Positions 16,701 through 26,147 of a stretch of 64,000 nt of DNA are shown piece by piece. The notes beneath the pieces are model-generated. The model worked only from the letters and a program-made list of their open reading frames with translations, ran no database searches and was not told the DNA's origin. Origin of the DNA: Caulobacteraceae bacterium (GTDB lineage: Bacteria > Pseudomonadota > Alphaproteobacteria > Caulobacterales > Aquidulcibacteraceae); the NCBI GenBank assembly GCA_016703335.1, contig JADJCG010000007.1, forward strand, positions 119,599-183,598. Direction: 5' to 3'. The position numbers were made by a program, and so were the translations under genes. Positions within the stretch are counted from its first letter, which is position 1; every line of letters starts with the position of its first letter.

Positions 16701-17950
16701 TTAGCGATCGAGCCGGAACAAGCGTTTGTGCTCATCAATCGCGAAATCGTCGGTCATGCCGGCGATATAGTCGCAGACGCGGCGCGCGGTGCGTTGGCCG
16801 CGCGGGCCATCAGCGCCCTGCTGCCAGCCCGGCGGCAGCAATTCCGGCTCGGCGATAAAGAGTTCGAAGAGCTGACGGATGATGCGCTTGGCATGGCTGC
16901 GCGAGCGATTGACCCGCCAATGGCGATACATCCGCGCCATCAAGAACCGGCGCAGCACCGCCTGGTGCTCGTTCATGACGTCGGAAAAGCCGATCAGAGG
17001 CTTGCCGGCGGCGCGCACGTCCTCAACGGTTTGCGGCTTGGCGGCTTCGATGCGGTTGTTGGATTCCCACATCAGATCGTCGATCCAGACGCCGATCAGA
17101 CGGCGAATGGTTTCAGCGGAGGTGCGGAATTCATCAACGCCAGGATGGTCGCGCTCGACGGTTAGGAGCACGCGCTCAACCATCGGCACTTCTTCGCGCA
17201 GTTCGGTGAGTGAAAAGAGCCCGGCACGGAGACCGTCATCAATGTCGTGGTTGTTGTAAGCGATGTCGTCGGCGTGCGCGGCGACTTGCGCTTCGAGGCT
17301 CGGCCATGAGTCCAAATCGAGATCGTGCGTCGCGTTGTATTCCTGGATCGCGATCGGCAGGTCCTCGAGCGTCTGCCCGTAACGGACCAGCGGGCCGTTG
17401 TGCTTGACCACGCCTTCCAGTGTTTCCCAGGTGAGGTTCAGCCCGTCGAACAACGGATATTTGCGTTCGAGCTTTGTCAGCACGCGCAGAGTCTGCGCGT
17501 TGTGGTCAAGCCCTGAAAGCCTTCCATGCACGCATCCAGCACATCTTCGCCGGTGTGCCCGAACGGCGGGTGACCAAGATCGTGCGCGATTCCCAATGTC
17601 TCGGCGAGATCGTCATCTAGCCCCATCACCCGTGCGACGCTGCGGGCAATCTGGGCAACTTCGAGCGAGTGGGTAAGCCGCGTGCGGTAGTGGTCGCCCT
17701 CATGGGCGACGAACACTTGCGTCTTGCCGCGCAGGCGCCTGAAAGCGGACGAGTGGACGATGCGGTCGCGGTCACGCTCGAACGGCGTCCGCGTCTTGCT
17801 GTCCGGTTCTTCATGTAAGCGGCCGCGCGAACGGGCCGGATCGGTGGCATAAGGGGCGCGGGGCGGACGCACGAACGGCGGCTCCGCCTTGGGAGCTCGC
17901 GCCTTTTTCACTGCTTTCTGCCCGTCAGCCACGAACCGGCTTCTCCTCAC
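16701..17950 (-). CDS. dgt: Deoxyguanosinetriphosphate triphosphohydrolase-like protein (frameshifted near 17,511)
   Basis: The N-terminal frame has the HD-domain motifs RTRLTHSLEVAQIARSV and GIAHDLGHPPFGHTGED, then breaks after DACMEGF. The adjacent frame resumes with GLDHNAQTLRVLTKLERKYP and runs to 16701 with YNNHDIDDGLRAGLF. A GGG run at 17511-17513 that should be GGGG joins them. Enzymes of this family hydrolyse dNTPs to deoxynucleoside and triphosphate and help regulate dNTP pools. The gene is divergent from erpA. Confidence 0.92.
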
Positions 17951-18014
17951 GCTGGGGGATGATCATATATGGGGGCGAAGCGCTTTAGAAACGCCCAAAG
18001 GTCACTGTTAACGA

Positions 18015-18341
18015 ATGACTGACGTCGCCCTTTCCGCCTCCGCCGCCGAGCGGATCAAATCCGTGGTTTCGGCCGAGCCGTCCGGCGCTGGCTTGCGCGT
18101 CGCCGTCGAAGGCGGGGGTTGCTCCGGCTTTCAGTACGAGATCGGCGTGGCGCGGGCCGCCAATGCCGATGACCTAGTGATCGAACGCGACGGCGCCCGG
18201 CTTTTCATTGATCCGGTGTCGCTGCCATTCCTACTCGGGTCAGAAGTCGATTGGGTCGATGAGCTGATCGGCGCTTCGTTCAAAGTCAAAAACCCGAACG
18301 CGACCTCCAGCTGCGGCTGCGGCGTCAGCTTCTCGGTCTGA
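18015..18341 (+). CDS. erpA: Iron-sulfur cluster insertion protein of the ErpA/HesB family
   Basis: 108 residues of the A-type carrier family, with the three ligand cysteines C36 (GGGCSGFQ), C100 and C102 (SSCGCGVSF). A-type carriers accept Fe-S clusters from the scaffold and hand them to apo-enzymes. ErpA and IscA are hard to tell apart by sequence alone; the position opposite dgt and away from an isc/suf operon favours ErpA. The stop overlaps the start of the next gene (TGATG). Confidence 0.88.
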   Translation: MTDVALSASAAERIKSVVSAEPSGAGLRVAVEGGGCSGFQYEIGVARAANADDLVIERDGARLFIDPVSLPFLLGSEVDWVDELIGASFKVKNPNATSSCGCGVSFSV

Positions 18342-18970
18342 TGTTCGGCAGGCGCTCCAAACTCGATAAGGGCCTCGACGCGTTCGAGAAGAGCGAGTGG
18401 AAGCGGTCGCGCAAATTGCTCGAAGAGGCGCTTCAGGACGAACCGCGGCCGGCGGGATTCTATCATTTGGGCGTCATGTATTGGCGCGGCCTTGGCGGCG
18501 CCGTCGATAAGAACGCGGCAGTCGAGTGCTTTGAGCGCGGCGCGGAGTTTGGTCACCCTGGCGCGCAAACGGCTTATGGCATCGCCTTGCGGTCCGGCGT
18601 TGGCGTCGCGAAGAACAATGATGCGGCGCTGACGCACTTTCGCTCTGCCGCTGGTGGTGGCGATCGCGAAGCGATGGTGCAGATCGCAACGATGAGCGAA
18701 CCGGACGAGGCGCGGCGCTGGCTGATGCGCGCGGCGGAGCTAGGGTACGCGCCCGCCATGGCGCATCTTTCAGATTTTCTGATGCAGCGCGATCCCGTCG
18801 ACGCACTGTCCTGGCTCTATGCGGCAGTGACGCTCGCCGCGGACGATCCTGCGCGAAAGCGCGCGGCGGCGTTGGCCAAAGAGATGAGCGCCAAAGAGAT
18901 CGAAGAAGCACAGAAGATTGGCCGCGAGTACGCGCGCGAGATCAGAGATCGAACTGGCGCGCGCCGCTAG
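18341..18970 (+). CDS. Sel1-repeat (TPR-like) protein
   Basis: 209 residues with Sel1-type repeats: AGFYHLGVMYWRGLGGAVDKN, then A-x-x-x-Y-G-x-A-L-x-x-G patterns around residues 45-110, and a charged helix (EMSAKEIEEAQKIGREYA) at the end. Sel1 repeats are protein-interaction scaffolds. No signal peptide is visible, so it is probably cytoplasmic. It is translationally coupled to erpA and may share its transcript; a function in Fe-S biogenesis would be inference only. Confidence 0.85.
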   Translation: MFGRRSKLDKGLDAFEKSEWKRSRKLLEEALQDEPRPAGFYHLGVMYWRGLGGAVDKNAAVECFERGAEFGHPGAQTAYGIALRSGVGVAKNNDAALTHFRSAAGGGDREAMVQIATMSEPDEARRWLMRAAELGYAPAMAHLSDFLMQRDPVDALSWLYAAVTLAADDPARKRAAALAKEMSAKEIEEAQKIGREYAREIRDRTGARR

Positions 18971-19736
18971 GTCTTCGGCGGCAGAAACACCGCTGCAAGA
19001 CGCGCCCGAAAGCTAGGCGGAGGCGCTGGCGCTTCGATCATCGGCGCGGGCTCCAAAGACGGCGAACGTCCGCGCACATTCCAAAGCGCGTCGAGCGACA
19101 GAGGTCCCTTCATTTTTCCGCGCGTGACGATGGCGGTGCGAAAGTCAGCTTCCAAGCGCTCGATCCATTCTGACGAGGAAGCCGTCGCGATCGTGAGTTC
19201 GATGATCAGGTTCGACAGGAGCGGCATGTCCGCCCACTTGTCACCCCAGTTGGGCCAATGCCCCCAACCCCAATCTTCAATCACATATTTTTCGCCGCGC
19301 GCCAGACGCGGAAACAGAAGTTCGAACGTGCGTCGCGTTGTTGCGTAGTCGTGGCTCGCGTCGTCGATGATCATATTCGGCGCGGCGATTCTCGCGAGCG
19401 CTTCCGCATCATCCTGTGCAACGCCGTAGCGCAATTCTAAGTTGGGAAATCTCGTCGCGAGTCGCTCGACTGTCGGATTGACCGGGCGAAAATCGATTGC
19501 GGTGATGCGGGAAACAGCATCGCCCACAGCAGCGCGCTGCCGCCTTCGTAAAAGCCGACCTCAAGCAGATGCTTCGGCCGCTCGCGCTCCAACAGCGCAA
19601 TATAGAACTCCACGAACGGGCGTTCCTTGAGGATGATGACCTCTTCATCAGTGGTGACGGCCGTGTAGTCTTGCGTGTAGCGAAAGACCAAATCGCCGAC
19701 GCGGAAGCGTTCCTCGTCAAGCCATTCAATCGTCAT
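18967..19736 (-). CDS. Class I SAM-dependent methyltransferase, CmcI-like (frameshifted near 19,512)
   Basis: Two frames make one ~256-residue protein. The first has HLLEVGFYEGGSALLWAML, a Rossmann motif I; the second continues SRITAIDFRPVNPTVERL, IIDDASHDYATTRRTFELLF and EKYVIEDWGWGHWPNWG. The D-D-x-S-H-D-Y block and VIEDWG are typical of the cephalosporin-hydroxylase (CmcI)-like methyltransferases often found near polysaccharide genes. The join is a TTT run at 19512-19514 that needs one more T. It is convergent with the Sel1 gene. Confidence 0.8.
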
Positions 19737-19836
19737 TCACGCGCTCCCATGGACCTCGCCTCACAACTGCCCCCACGGCAAGGCCGGCGCAAGCACGCCG
19801 TTGTCGCGGTTTCAAAAGCAGTTCAAAGTTCCGCAC

Positions 19837-20496
19837 ATGAATGTCTCCGAAGCCATCAAGCAACGCATCTCGGTCCGAGCTTTCAAACCTGACCCGGTGT
19901 CTGAAACCACCATTCGCGACATCCTGGAGGTGGCGCGCTATGCGCCGTCGGGCGGCAATCTTCAGCCTTGGAAAGTCATCGCCGTCGCGGGGGCCGAGCG
20001 CGATGCAGTGGTCTCGTTGGCGCGCGCGAACTTGCCGGGCGATGAAGGCGAGCGGCTGGTCTACCCGCACAATCTCTGGGAGCCCTACCGAACCCGCCGC
20101 TACAAACTCGGCGAGGACATGTACGCGCTTCTGGGTATCCCACGCGAAAACAAACCTGCGCGTCTGATGCACCTGGCGCAGAACTTCGAGTTCTTCGGCG
20201 CGCCTGCCGGGCTCTTCTTCGTGATCGACAAAGCCATGGGCCACGGCCAATGGGCGCACCTTGGCATGTTCATGCAAAGCGTCGCGCTTGCTGCTTTGGA
20301 GCGCGGCGTTCAAAGCTGCATGCAAGAAGCTTGGGCGCGCATGCGGGCGCCACTCGCGGCGCACTTTGCGCTTGGTGATCACGAGATGATCTATTGCGGC
20401 ATGGCGCTGGGCTACGCCGACATGACCAAACCCGTGAACACCATGCGCAGCGACCGCGCCAGCGTGGACGAGATCGCGACGTTCAAGGGTTTCTGA
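19837..20496 (+). CDS. Nitroreductase-family FMN oxidoreductase
   Basis: 219 residues from the ATG at 19837 (MNVSEAIKQRISVRAFK); an upstream in-frame TTG adds 12 unlikely residues. Seen: the FMN-binding ARYAPSGGNLQPWKVI, a central helix with GQWAHLGMFMQSVALAALERG, and the C-terminal IYCGMALGYAD. These enzymes reduce nitroaromatics, quinones or enones using NAD(P)H. It stands between two methyltransferase genes, its end overlapping the next one by 14 bases in convergent orientation. The physiological substrate cannot be inferred. Confidence 0.9.
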   Translation: MNVSEAIKQRISVRAFKPDPVSETTIRDILEVARYAPSGGNLQPWKVIAVAGAERDAVVSLARANLPGDEGERLVYPHNLWEPYRTRRYKLGEDMYALLGIPRENKPARLMHLAQNFEFFGAPAGLFFVIDKAMGHGQWAHLGMFMQSVALAALERGVQSCMQEAWARMRAPLAAHFALGDHEMIYCGMALGYADMTKPVNTMRSDRASVDEIATFKGF

Positions 20497-21085
20497 TCAG
20501 CGGGGAATGTTGAAAAGAGCGCGCTGCGGGATCAGGCTCGCCCTTGAACGCAATGGCGTTGATCTCAAGATTGCCGCGTCCGACAAACGCCGTGGAAAAA
20601 CCCGCCTTCTGCAGCGCCTTGGTCAGCGACTTTTGCGTGAAGCCAGTTTTGTGCGCGTAGAAATCTTGACCGCTGCGCTCGATCTCGACGCCGTAGCCGT
20701 AGATCACATCAAGCACACTGATCGGCCCTGCGGGCGACTGATACAGCACGTCCTCAAGGTCCATATTGCGCGCCACGGCCGTACGCAGCACTTCATCCAT
20801 ATCCGGCACGCGAATTTGAGCGAATGCACCGGACTTCAAGACGTGTAAGAAGCCCGAGAGCACACGCGGGACGTCGTGGCGATAATAGTGCTCCAGATTA
20901 TGCGAGCAGTAGACAGCGTCGAACTGCGCCGCATCAAGCGTCCGCAACTCGCGCGCGTCGCAAAGCACATCCGGCGAGCCCCTGGGATCGATATCCAAAA
21001 GCAGGTGCTCGAATTCGGCATATTGCGGCGGCAGCGCGATCGACTTGTTGTTGCCGCCGACATTGAGAACCCGCCGCTTGCTCAT
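20483..21085 (-). CDS. Class I SAM-dependent methyltransferase
   Basis: 200 residues from MSKRRVLNVGG at 21085, a typical motif I position right at the N-terminus; the upstream in-frame ATG at 21142 overlaps the previous gene. Also seen: LLLDIDPRGSPDVLCDAREL, FDAVYCSHNLEHYYRHDVP and IRVPDMDEVL, as in Methyltransf_11-type proteins of polysaccharide and lipid clusters. The acceptor is unknown. The ATG lies four bases after the stop of the small membrane protein on the same strand. Confidence 0.82.
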   Translation of the reverse strand: MSKRRVLNVGGNNKSIALPPQYAEFEHLLLDIDPRGSPDVLCDARELRTLDAAQFDAVYCSHNLEHYYRHDVPRVLSGFLHVLKSGAFAQIRVPDMDEVLRTAVARNMDLEDVLYQSPAGPISVLDVIYGYGVEIERSGQDFYAHKTGFTQKSLTKALQKAGFSTAFVGRGNLEINAIAFKGEPDPAARSFQHSPLIRNP

Positions 21086-21089
21086 GGCC

Positions 21090-21422
21090 TCAGTTCGTTT
21101 CCACGCGCGCGTTGCCCAAGATGCCATCTTCGGCGAAGTCAACGATCGCGAACAACAATCCCATCAGCACGAGCCACAGTATTGGCGACAGGAGCATCGG
21201 CACTGCGTGATGCTGCCCGGCTGCCTGCGCCGCCCAAGCGGACTTCACTGCAACGAACGCCGCGATTGGATAAATCCAGCATAAGAATTCGGCCACAAGC
21301 AGCGCTGCTTGCGAGCGCCAGTGCGCGCGTTCCTGCGGCGTCAGCAGCCGTAGCGCGAGCGCCAAACTGGAGAACCCCACCGCAACGTGGAACAGGGTGA
21401 AGGCCCAAAGGATTACAGTCAT
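21090..21422 (-). CDS. Small integral membrane protein (110 aa)
   Basis: Three or four hydrophobic segments are seen: WAFTLFHVAVGFSSLALAL, ALLVAEFLCWIYPIAAFVAV and LLSPILWLVLMGLLFAIV, separated by short polar loops. No family motif is recognised. It directly precedes the methyltransferase gene on the minus strand and may be co-transcribed with it. Confidence 0.7.
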   Translation of the reverse strand: MTVILWAFTLFHVAVGFSSLALALRLLTPQERAHWRSQAALLVAEFLCWIYPIAAFVAVKSAWAAQAAGQHHAVPMLLSPILWLVLMGLLFAIVDFAEDGILGNARVETN

Positions 21423-21513
21423 ACGCCTCTCTTACCACGGCGCTTGGATTTTGGCTTTCCCTCGGGGCCGGGCAAACGAAATTGTTCGCGGCGGGGGCGA
21501 AGGAGACTAGCCC

Positions 21514-21665
21514 ATGACCGCTCACAAGGTCGACGATCACGTTGAAGTTGAAGAAGAAGAAGCTCGCGCCGGACAGACGGGGTTGGCTTGCGCTATGTGC
21601 TGGTTTTCGGCGTGATTTTGGTCGTCATCGGCTTTGCGTTCGCCGCAACCGGGCTGCTCGGTTGA
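21514..21665 (+). CDS. Small tail-anchored membrane protein (~50 aa, frameshifted at 21,577)
   Basis: The ATG at 21514 follows a GAAGGAGAC ribosome site. The frame encodes MTAHKVDDHVEVEEEEARAG and then derails in a GGGG run; adding one G gives GLRYVLVFGVILVVIGFAFAATG, a single C-terminal membrane helix, and a stop at 21665 just before xthA. The total is about 50 residues. The acidic head and C-terminal helix recall many short alphaproteobacterial membrane peptides of unknown function. Confidence 0.6.
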
Positions 21666-21696
21666 ACGATGGGCCGGGCGCGGCTAAGCCGCGTCC

Positions 21697-22478
21697 ATGG
21701 CCCTGAAAATCGCTGCCTGGAACGTCAATTCCATCCTGGCGCGCCTGCCGACGGCGCTGAAGGTGTTCGAAGAAGTGAACGCGGACATTTGGTGTCTGCA
21801 GGAAATCAAGTGCGAAGACCCGCGCTTTCCCCGGCTCGAATTCGAGGCGATGGGCTTCAACATCGAGACGTATGGGCAGAAGAGCTATAACGGCGTCGCC
21901 ATTCTCTCGAAGCACCGCATCGAAGAAACCATCCGCGGCATCCCCGGCCTTGATCACGAACATGCCCGCTACATTGAAAGCGTGATCGCTGCGCCGGATG
22001 GCCCGGTTCGCGTCGCTTCAATCTACGCACCGAACGGCAATCCAATCACGACCGAGAAATTTCAGTTCAAACTTCACTTCATGGATGCGTTGAAGGCGCA
22101 TCTTGCTGAGCTGCTGACATATGAAGAGCGCCTCGTGATCGCTGGCGATTACAACGTAATCGCGCGCGAAGTGGACTGCCACAACCCGGCGGTTTGGACC
22201 GGCGATGCGTTGTTCCAACCGGAAACGCGGGCGGCGTATCGCGCCCTGCTCAACCTCGGAGTCACCGACGCGTACATGCAGGCGGATGGCGCTGCACACA
22301 AATATACGTTCTGGGATTACCAGCCGGCGCTTGGCAAAAGGATCACGGCATCCGGATCGATCACTTGCTGCTCTCGCCGCAAGCGGCGGATCGGCTTGAC
22401 GGCGTAGATATCTTCAAGAAGGCGCGCGGGCTGGAAAAGGCGAGCGATCACGTTCCGATCGTGGCGACGTTCAACTAA
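21697..22478 (+). CDS. xthA: Exodeoxyribonuclease III-type AP endonuclease (frameshifted near 22,325)
   Basis: Starts MALKIAAWNVNSILARLP with the EEP-fold blocks CLQEIKCED, VASIYAPNGNPI and VIAGDYNVI. After TFWDYQPA the frame shifts; the other frame reads GAWQKDHGIRIDHLLLSP and ends KASDHVPIVATFN, the catalytic SDH at the expected C-terminus. A CC pair at 22324 that should be CCC repairs it, giving ~260 residues. XthA cuts DNA at abasic sites and removes 3' blocks in base-excision repair. Confidence 0.93.
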
Positions 22479-22551
22479 CGCCGCCTCGCGTCATTTAGGT
22501 GTTGCGCAACGCGATTAGGGTCGCGGCTTTCACTCGGTCCGCAGCGAACGC

Positions 22552-22715
22552 ATGACTACCTATATCGCACGCCTGATGGATTCAGCGACAAGGGCTGGGG
22601 GTTCATATCGCTTCGAACACCGCGACGATCTCTTGAAGCGCCGGTGGACGAGATCGTTAGCGCGTTTTTCGAGTACGCGGAGCGCGAAGCGCGCAGGCGA
22701 AGTAGACGCAACTAG
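22552..22715 (+). CDS. Putative short protein (~54 aa), frameshifted near its start
   Basis: From the ATG at 22552 the first codons give MTTYIA; thereafter sense lies in the next frame: TPDGFSDKGWGFISLRTP, then APVDEIVSAFFEYAERE and a basic end before TAG at 22713. The interval is one base short of a multiple of three, so one lost base near 22570 would make a 54-residue protein. The TAG shares its bases with the yacG stop on the other strand (ACTAGT). I do not recognise the family. Confidence 0.45.
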
Positions 22716-22888
22716 TCCTTGCTTGTTGGGCCGATCACGACCTCGTCGTCCGGATCATCTTCTTCGGCGGCCGGGATCGCGTAGCCGCCGCTCAGCCAGC
22801 GGTTGAGATCCACGTCAGCGCAGCGCTTTGAGCAGAACGGGCGATACTTCGGGTCCTGCTCTTTGCCGCAGATGGCGCACTTGCTCAC
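22712..22888 (-). CDS. yacG: DNA gyrase inhibitor / zinc-finger protein YacG
   Basis: A 58-residue protein starting with GTG at 22888: VSKCAICGKEQ, RPFCSKRCADVDLNRWLSGG and an acidic tail. The four cysteines form the C-x2-C...C-x3-C zinc site of YacG, reported in E. coli to bind GyrB and inhibit gyrase. The start overlaps the restored stop of the RNase E/G gene (GTGA), and the order maf - rng - yacG is standard in alphaproteobacteria. Confidence 0.93.
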   Translation of the reverse strand: MSKCAICGKEQDPKYRPFCSKRCADVDLNRWLSGGYAIPAAEEDDPDDEVVIGPTSKD

Positions 22889-23982
22889 GGCGCCCTCGCG
22901 TCGATTTTATCGCGCGGCCAGAATGCTTCTCTGGGCGCCGCATCTATGCTCCAGCGCATGCCGATACGGTTGGACAATTGCGCGCGCCAATCGATCTCGG
23001 CCGTGTCGAGCCAGGCTTTCACTTCTGGCGCAACGGTGCAGGCGATTTGGCGGCCGGTTTGCGAACGGCCTTCGCGCTCGATCGCGCGCAACGCCATCAG
23101 CGCGACCGTCTCCGGCGCTCAAGCGCCCATCGGGATCGCGCAGCTGCTCATGCAATGGCGTGCGCAATTGCGAGCGCACCAGTTCAAAGACGCCGAATTT
23201 CGAGAGTCCGCCGAACTGGACGCTCCAGGGATCGTCACTGAATGCCGCGCGCACTGCATCCTCCAAGGCTTTGAGATGCGACTTGGCCTTCAGAGATACA
23301 AAATCAATGGCGATGATGCCGCCTAGATTGCGCAGGCGGATCTGGCGCGCGGCCTCTTGGGCCGCGGCGATGTTCAGATCGAGCGCGAAGCGTTCGGGGT
23401 CGCCGCTGCCTTGGCGCGCGCCGGCATCTACATCGATGGCGACCAGCGCGGTGACGGCGTCGATGGTGAGCATGCCGCCGCCGGGAATTGGCGTGGTGCG
23501 GGCTAACGCATCTTCGATGGCGGCGTCGAGCTTGGCGCGGATTTGTGGATCGGGCGCGGGCCTAGCGAGGACAAGCTCTTCGTCGACTTCGTGGCGGCCC
23601 ATCAGATGCGGCGCTTCGCCGTCGTGGCCGATTCTGTGAGTTCAAGGACGGGATTTTTACCGCGCGCCGCTTCACGGCCGACTGCAACGATGACGCCCTG
23701 GCCTTCGCGCAGATTCACGCGCTCTTTGCGCATACGCGCACGACCATCGTCACCGAGCGGCAAGAAGCCTTGCTGATCGCGCAGTCCGAGGTCGAGAAAG
23801 GCGCCGCGGCGGCGCTTGTCGAGTTCGCGCACGCGCGCGCAATAAAGTTCACCCCAGCGCGCGCGGCGGCCCTCGTCGCTGGTGCGAGTTACGCGCAGCG
23901 CGATGGGTTTGCCGTCGCGTGCGAGCGCCTCGCGCGTCTCGCCGATGGCGGCGTCGAGCCAAGTTTCGAGCGGCTCGCTCAT
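22885..23982 (-). CDS. rng: Ribonuclease E/G family protein (two frameshifts)
   Basis: Three frames assemble into a ~366-residue protein. N-terminus: an S1-like region (ELYCARVRELDKRRRGAFLD, QQGFLPLGD). Middle (after ~23630): HLMGRHEVDEELVLARPAP, GGMLTIDAVTALVAIDVDAG and NLGGIIAIDFVSLKAKSH, the catalytic DNase-I-like region of RNase E/G. C-terminus (after ~23118): PETVALMALRAIEREGRS and IACTVAPEVKAWL. It is a short form lacking the C-terminal scaffold of E. coli RNase E, as in the second, small RNase E/G paralogue of alphaproteobacteria. The start overlaps the maf stop (ATGA). Confidence 0.88.
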
Positions 23983-24535
23983 GAGCGCGCGGACTCTATG
24001 AGGTTCGCCGTTTCATAGAGCGGCAGACCAATCACGGACGAGTACGAACCGATGATCGAGGTGATGTATCGGCCTGCCAAACCTTGCGCCGCGTAGCCAC
24101 CGGCTTTGCCGTGCCACTCCCTGCTGGCGATGTAGGTTTCGATCTCGGCGGCGCTTAGCACTTTAAAGGCGACACGGGTTTCAACCAGACGATCGCGGAT
24201 TGCACTTGCCGTCTTCACGGCAACGCCCGTGTAAACCCGGTGCGAGCGCCCGGAGAGCAGCCGCAGACATTCGCGCGCCTCCGCTTCCGTCTCAGCTTTC
24301 GGCAACACGCGACGGCCGACGGCGACGACAGTGTCAGCGGCGAGGATGGCGGCGCCGTCTGCTTTCACCGCTTCAGCCTTCTGGCGCGCCAAGCGCAGCG
24401 CCAAGTTGCGCGGCGTCTCGTCCTTCAGCGGCGTTTCATCGATATCGGCGGCGATCACGTCGTCGGGTGTGATCCCGATCTGCGCCAAGAGCGCCAACCG
24501 GCGCGGGCTCGCGCTGGCGAGCACAAGCGGGTCAT
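23979..24535 (-). CDS. maf: Maf-family nucleotide pyrophosphatase (frameshift at the third codon)
   Basis: The body reads PLVLASASPRRLALLAQIGI, AADTVVAVGRRVLPKAE, SGRSHRVYTGVAV and GKAGGYAAQGLAGRYI, the Maf blocks. No start codon lies in this frame near the N-terminus, but an ATG overlapping the SDR stop (ATGA, first base 24535) reads M-T and, with one extra C in the CCC run, continues P-L-V-L. I therefore place the start there. Maf proteins hydrolyse non-canonical or modified NTPs such as dTTP/UTP or m7GTP. Confidence 0.88.
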
Positions 24536-25404
24536 TTGGGTTTCGGGAACCCGAGGCGCTTGGCGATGACCTTATCGACCGTGCGCGGTCCGAGCAGCGC
24601 GGCAGCGTCACGTCCATGAATTGCTTGCGCAGGATCGCGATAGCGCGTCTTCGGCTTCGGATCGGTAAAGCAAAACCATACCAAATCGCCGACATCCGAC
24701 GCCGGCAGGCCCGCGCGCCCTTGCGCCAGCATGTAGTTCTCAACGCCCTTCAGCATCGGCGCGTAATCAGTGTTGCTGAAGCGGCCAAGATCGCTCTCGC
24801 CGGCTTTGTCCCAGATCGGCGTCGCGATCGCGCCGGGGCCGACGACGATCACGTCGACGCCGTAGAGCATCAGCTCGCGGCGCAGCGATTGCGAATAGCC
24901 TTCGAGTGCGAACTTCGATGCGGAGTACGGCCCCACGAACGGCGATCCGTTCTGTCCGCCCACCGACGAAATCATCACGATGCGGCCCGGCTTGCCGGTG
25001 CGCGACTTATCAGCGCCGAGCAGATCAGCAAACGCGCGCGTGACGTTGTGGACGCCGAAGAAGTTGATCTCGAATTGCTTACGGAGTTCGTCGGTGTCGA
25101 GATGCAGCAACGGCCCGGCGACAGCGATGCCCGCATTGTTCAACAAACCGAAGAGCTTGCGATTGCCGAGCGCTGCCGCGACCTGCGCAGCGCCCGCGCG
25201 CACCGCGGCTTCGTCGGCGACATCAAACAGGAGCGGCGTCACCGCCTCGCCAAACTCGGCCTTCAAGCCATCGGCGTCCGCCTGCTTGCGCACGCTTGCA
25301 AAAACATGCGCGCCCTCGCGCACCGCTTTCGCGACCGCCGCGCGGCCGATGCCGGTGGATGCGCCTGTAACAACGACGGCGCGATCGAGGGAGCCTTTGG
25401 TCAT
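24532..25404 (-). CDS. Short-chain dehydrogenase/reductase
   Basis: 290 residues with the classical SDR motifs: VVVTGASTGIGRAAV (cofactor glycines), LLNNAGIAV (NNAG), the catalytic Ser in MISSVGGQNG and YSASKFALEG (YxxxK). Substrate unknown. It is inserted between infA and maf, which are usually neighbours in this lineage, and overlaps both by one to four bases, so it has become part of the translation-coupled run. Confidence 0.92.
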   Translation of the reverse strand: MTKGSLDRAVVVTGASTGIGRAAVAKAVREGAHVFASVRKQADADGLKAEFGEAVTPLLFDVADEAAVRAGAAQVAAALGNRKLFGLLNNAGIAVAGPLLHLDTDELRKQFEINFFGVHNVTRAFADLLGADKSRTGKPGRIVMISSVGGQNGSPFVGPYSASKFALEGYSQSLRRELMLYGVDVIVVGPGAIATPIWDKAGESDLGRFSNTDYAPMLKGVENYMLAQGRAGLPASDVGDLVWFCFTDPKPKTRYRDPAQAIHGRDAAALLGPRTVDKVIAKRLGFPKPK

Positions 25405-25622
25405 TATTTGAATCTATAAGTCACGCGCCCCTTGGTCAGATCATAGGGCGACATTTCAACAAGGACTTTGTCGCCAGCCAGCACGCGGATGCGGTTCTTG
25501 CGCATCTTGCCCGCGGTGTGGCCGATGATTTCGTGTCCGTTCTCAAGTTCGATCCGGAACGTCGCGTTGGGCAGAAGCTCAATCACGGTCCCGGCGAATT
25601 CCAATAGTTCTTCCTTGGCCAT
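25404..25622 (-). CDS. infA: Translation initiation factor IF-1
   Basis: 72 residues, an S1-type OB fold: MAKEELLEFAGTVIELLPN, FRIELENGHEIIGHTAGKMR and SPYDLTKGRVTYRFK. IF-1 binds the ribosomal A site and assists IF-2 and IF-3 at initiation. Complete and undisturbed. It follows the phosphatase gene by about 60 bases. Confidence 0.98.
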   Translation of the reverse strand: MAKEELLEFAGTVIELLPNATFRIELENGHEIIGHTAGKMRKNRIRVLAGDKVLVEMSPYDLTKGRVTYRFK

Positions 25623-25682
25623 TCTTACTCCTGAACTCGGCCCAGACTCGGCTAAGTCGGGGGGCCTTATAGGGGGCGCGCC

Positions 25683-26147
25683 CTATCCCGTCGATGGGCG
25701 CGGGAAACGTGTCGCGATGCGCTTGGCCAGCCCGTCCCGGACCGTCCGATACTCCAAAAGCAGCTGTTCTCTAGACCCTTCCGCCAAGGACGGGTCGAAG
25801 GTCGGCCAGTATTCGGCGGCCGCCGCCAGCTTGGGGACGAGTTCCAGGGCGGTGTGATGCGCCTCGGGGGAGAGTGAGACGATGAGGTCAAACGGCCCGT
25901 CCTCGAAATAGTCGGTCTCGAAGAACTCAAAGCCCTTGGGTTGATACCCCGAGATATCGCCGCCCACCTCATCCATGATGAAGGCGGCCATATAGGAAAC
26001 CTCATCGCCCGGCCGAAGACCCACGCTGTCGACGCGAACCGCCGAGCCGAACTGCATGCGCATCAACTCCGCCGCCATGGGCGAACGAATGACGTTGTGG
26101 GTGCACGCAAACAGCACCGACCGCGGTGCTGCGTCAGCCTCGGACAT
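25683..26147 (-). CDS. Low-molecular-weight protein-tyrosine phosphatase / arsenate-reductase-like
   Basis: 154 residues with the P-loop C15-x5-R21 (FACTHNVIRSPMAAELM) and a general-acid region SEGSREQ/DLIVSLSPEAHH. It could be a phosphotyrosine phosphatase or a thioredoxin-type arsenate reductase; the gene order (between UPF0262 and infA, no ars genes) fits the conserved housekeeping phosphatase of alphaproteobacteria. It overlaps the UPF0262 gene end by 14 bases, indicating co-translation. Confidence 0.88.
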   Translation of the reverse strand: MSEADAAPRSVLFACTHNVIRSPMAAELMRMQFGSAVRVDSVGLRPGDEVSYMAAFIMDEVGGDISGYQPKGFEFFETDYFEDGPFDLIVSLSPEAHHTALELVPKLAAAAEYWPTFDPSLAEGSREQLLLEYRTVRDGLAKRIATRFPRPSTG

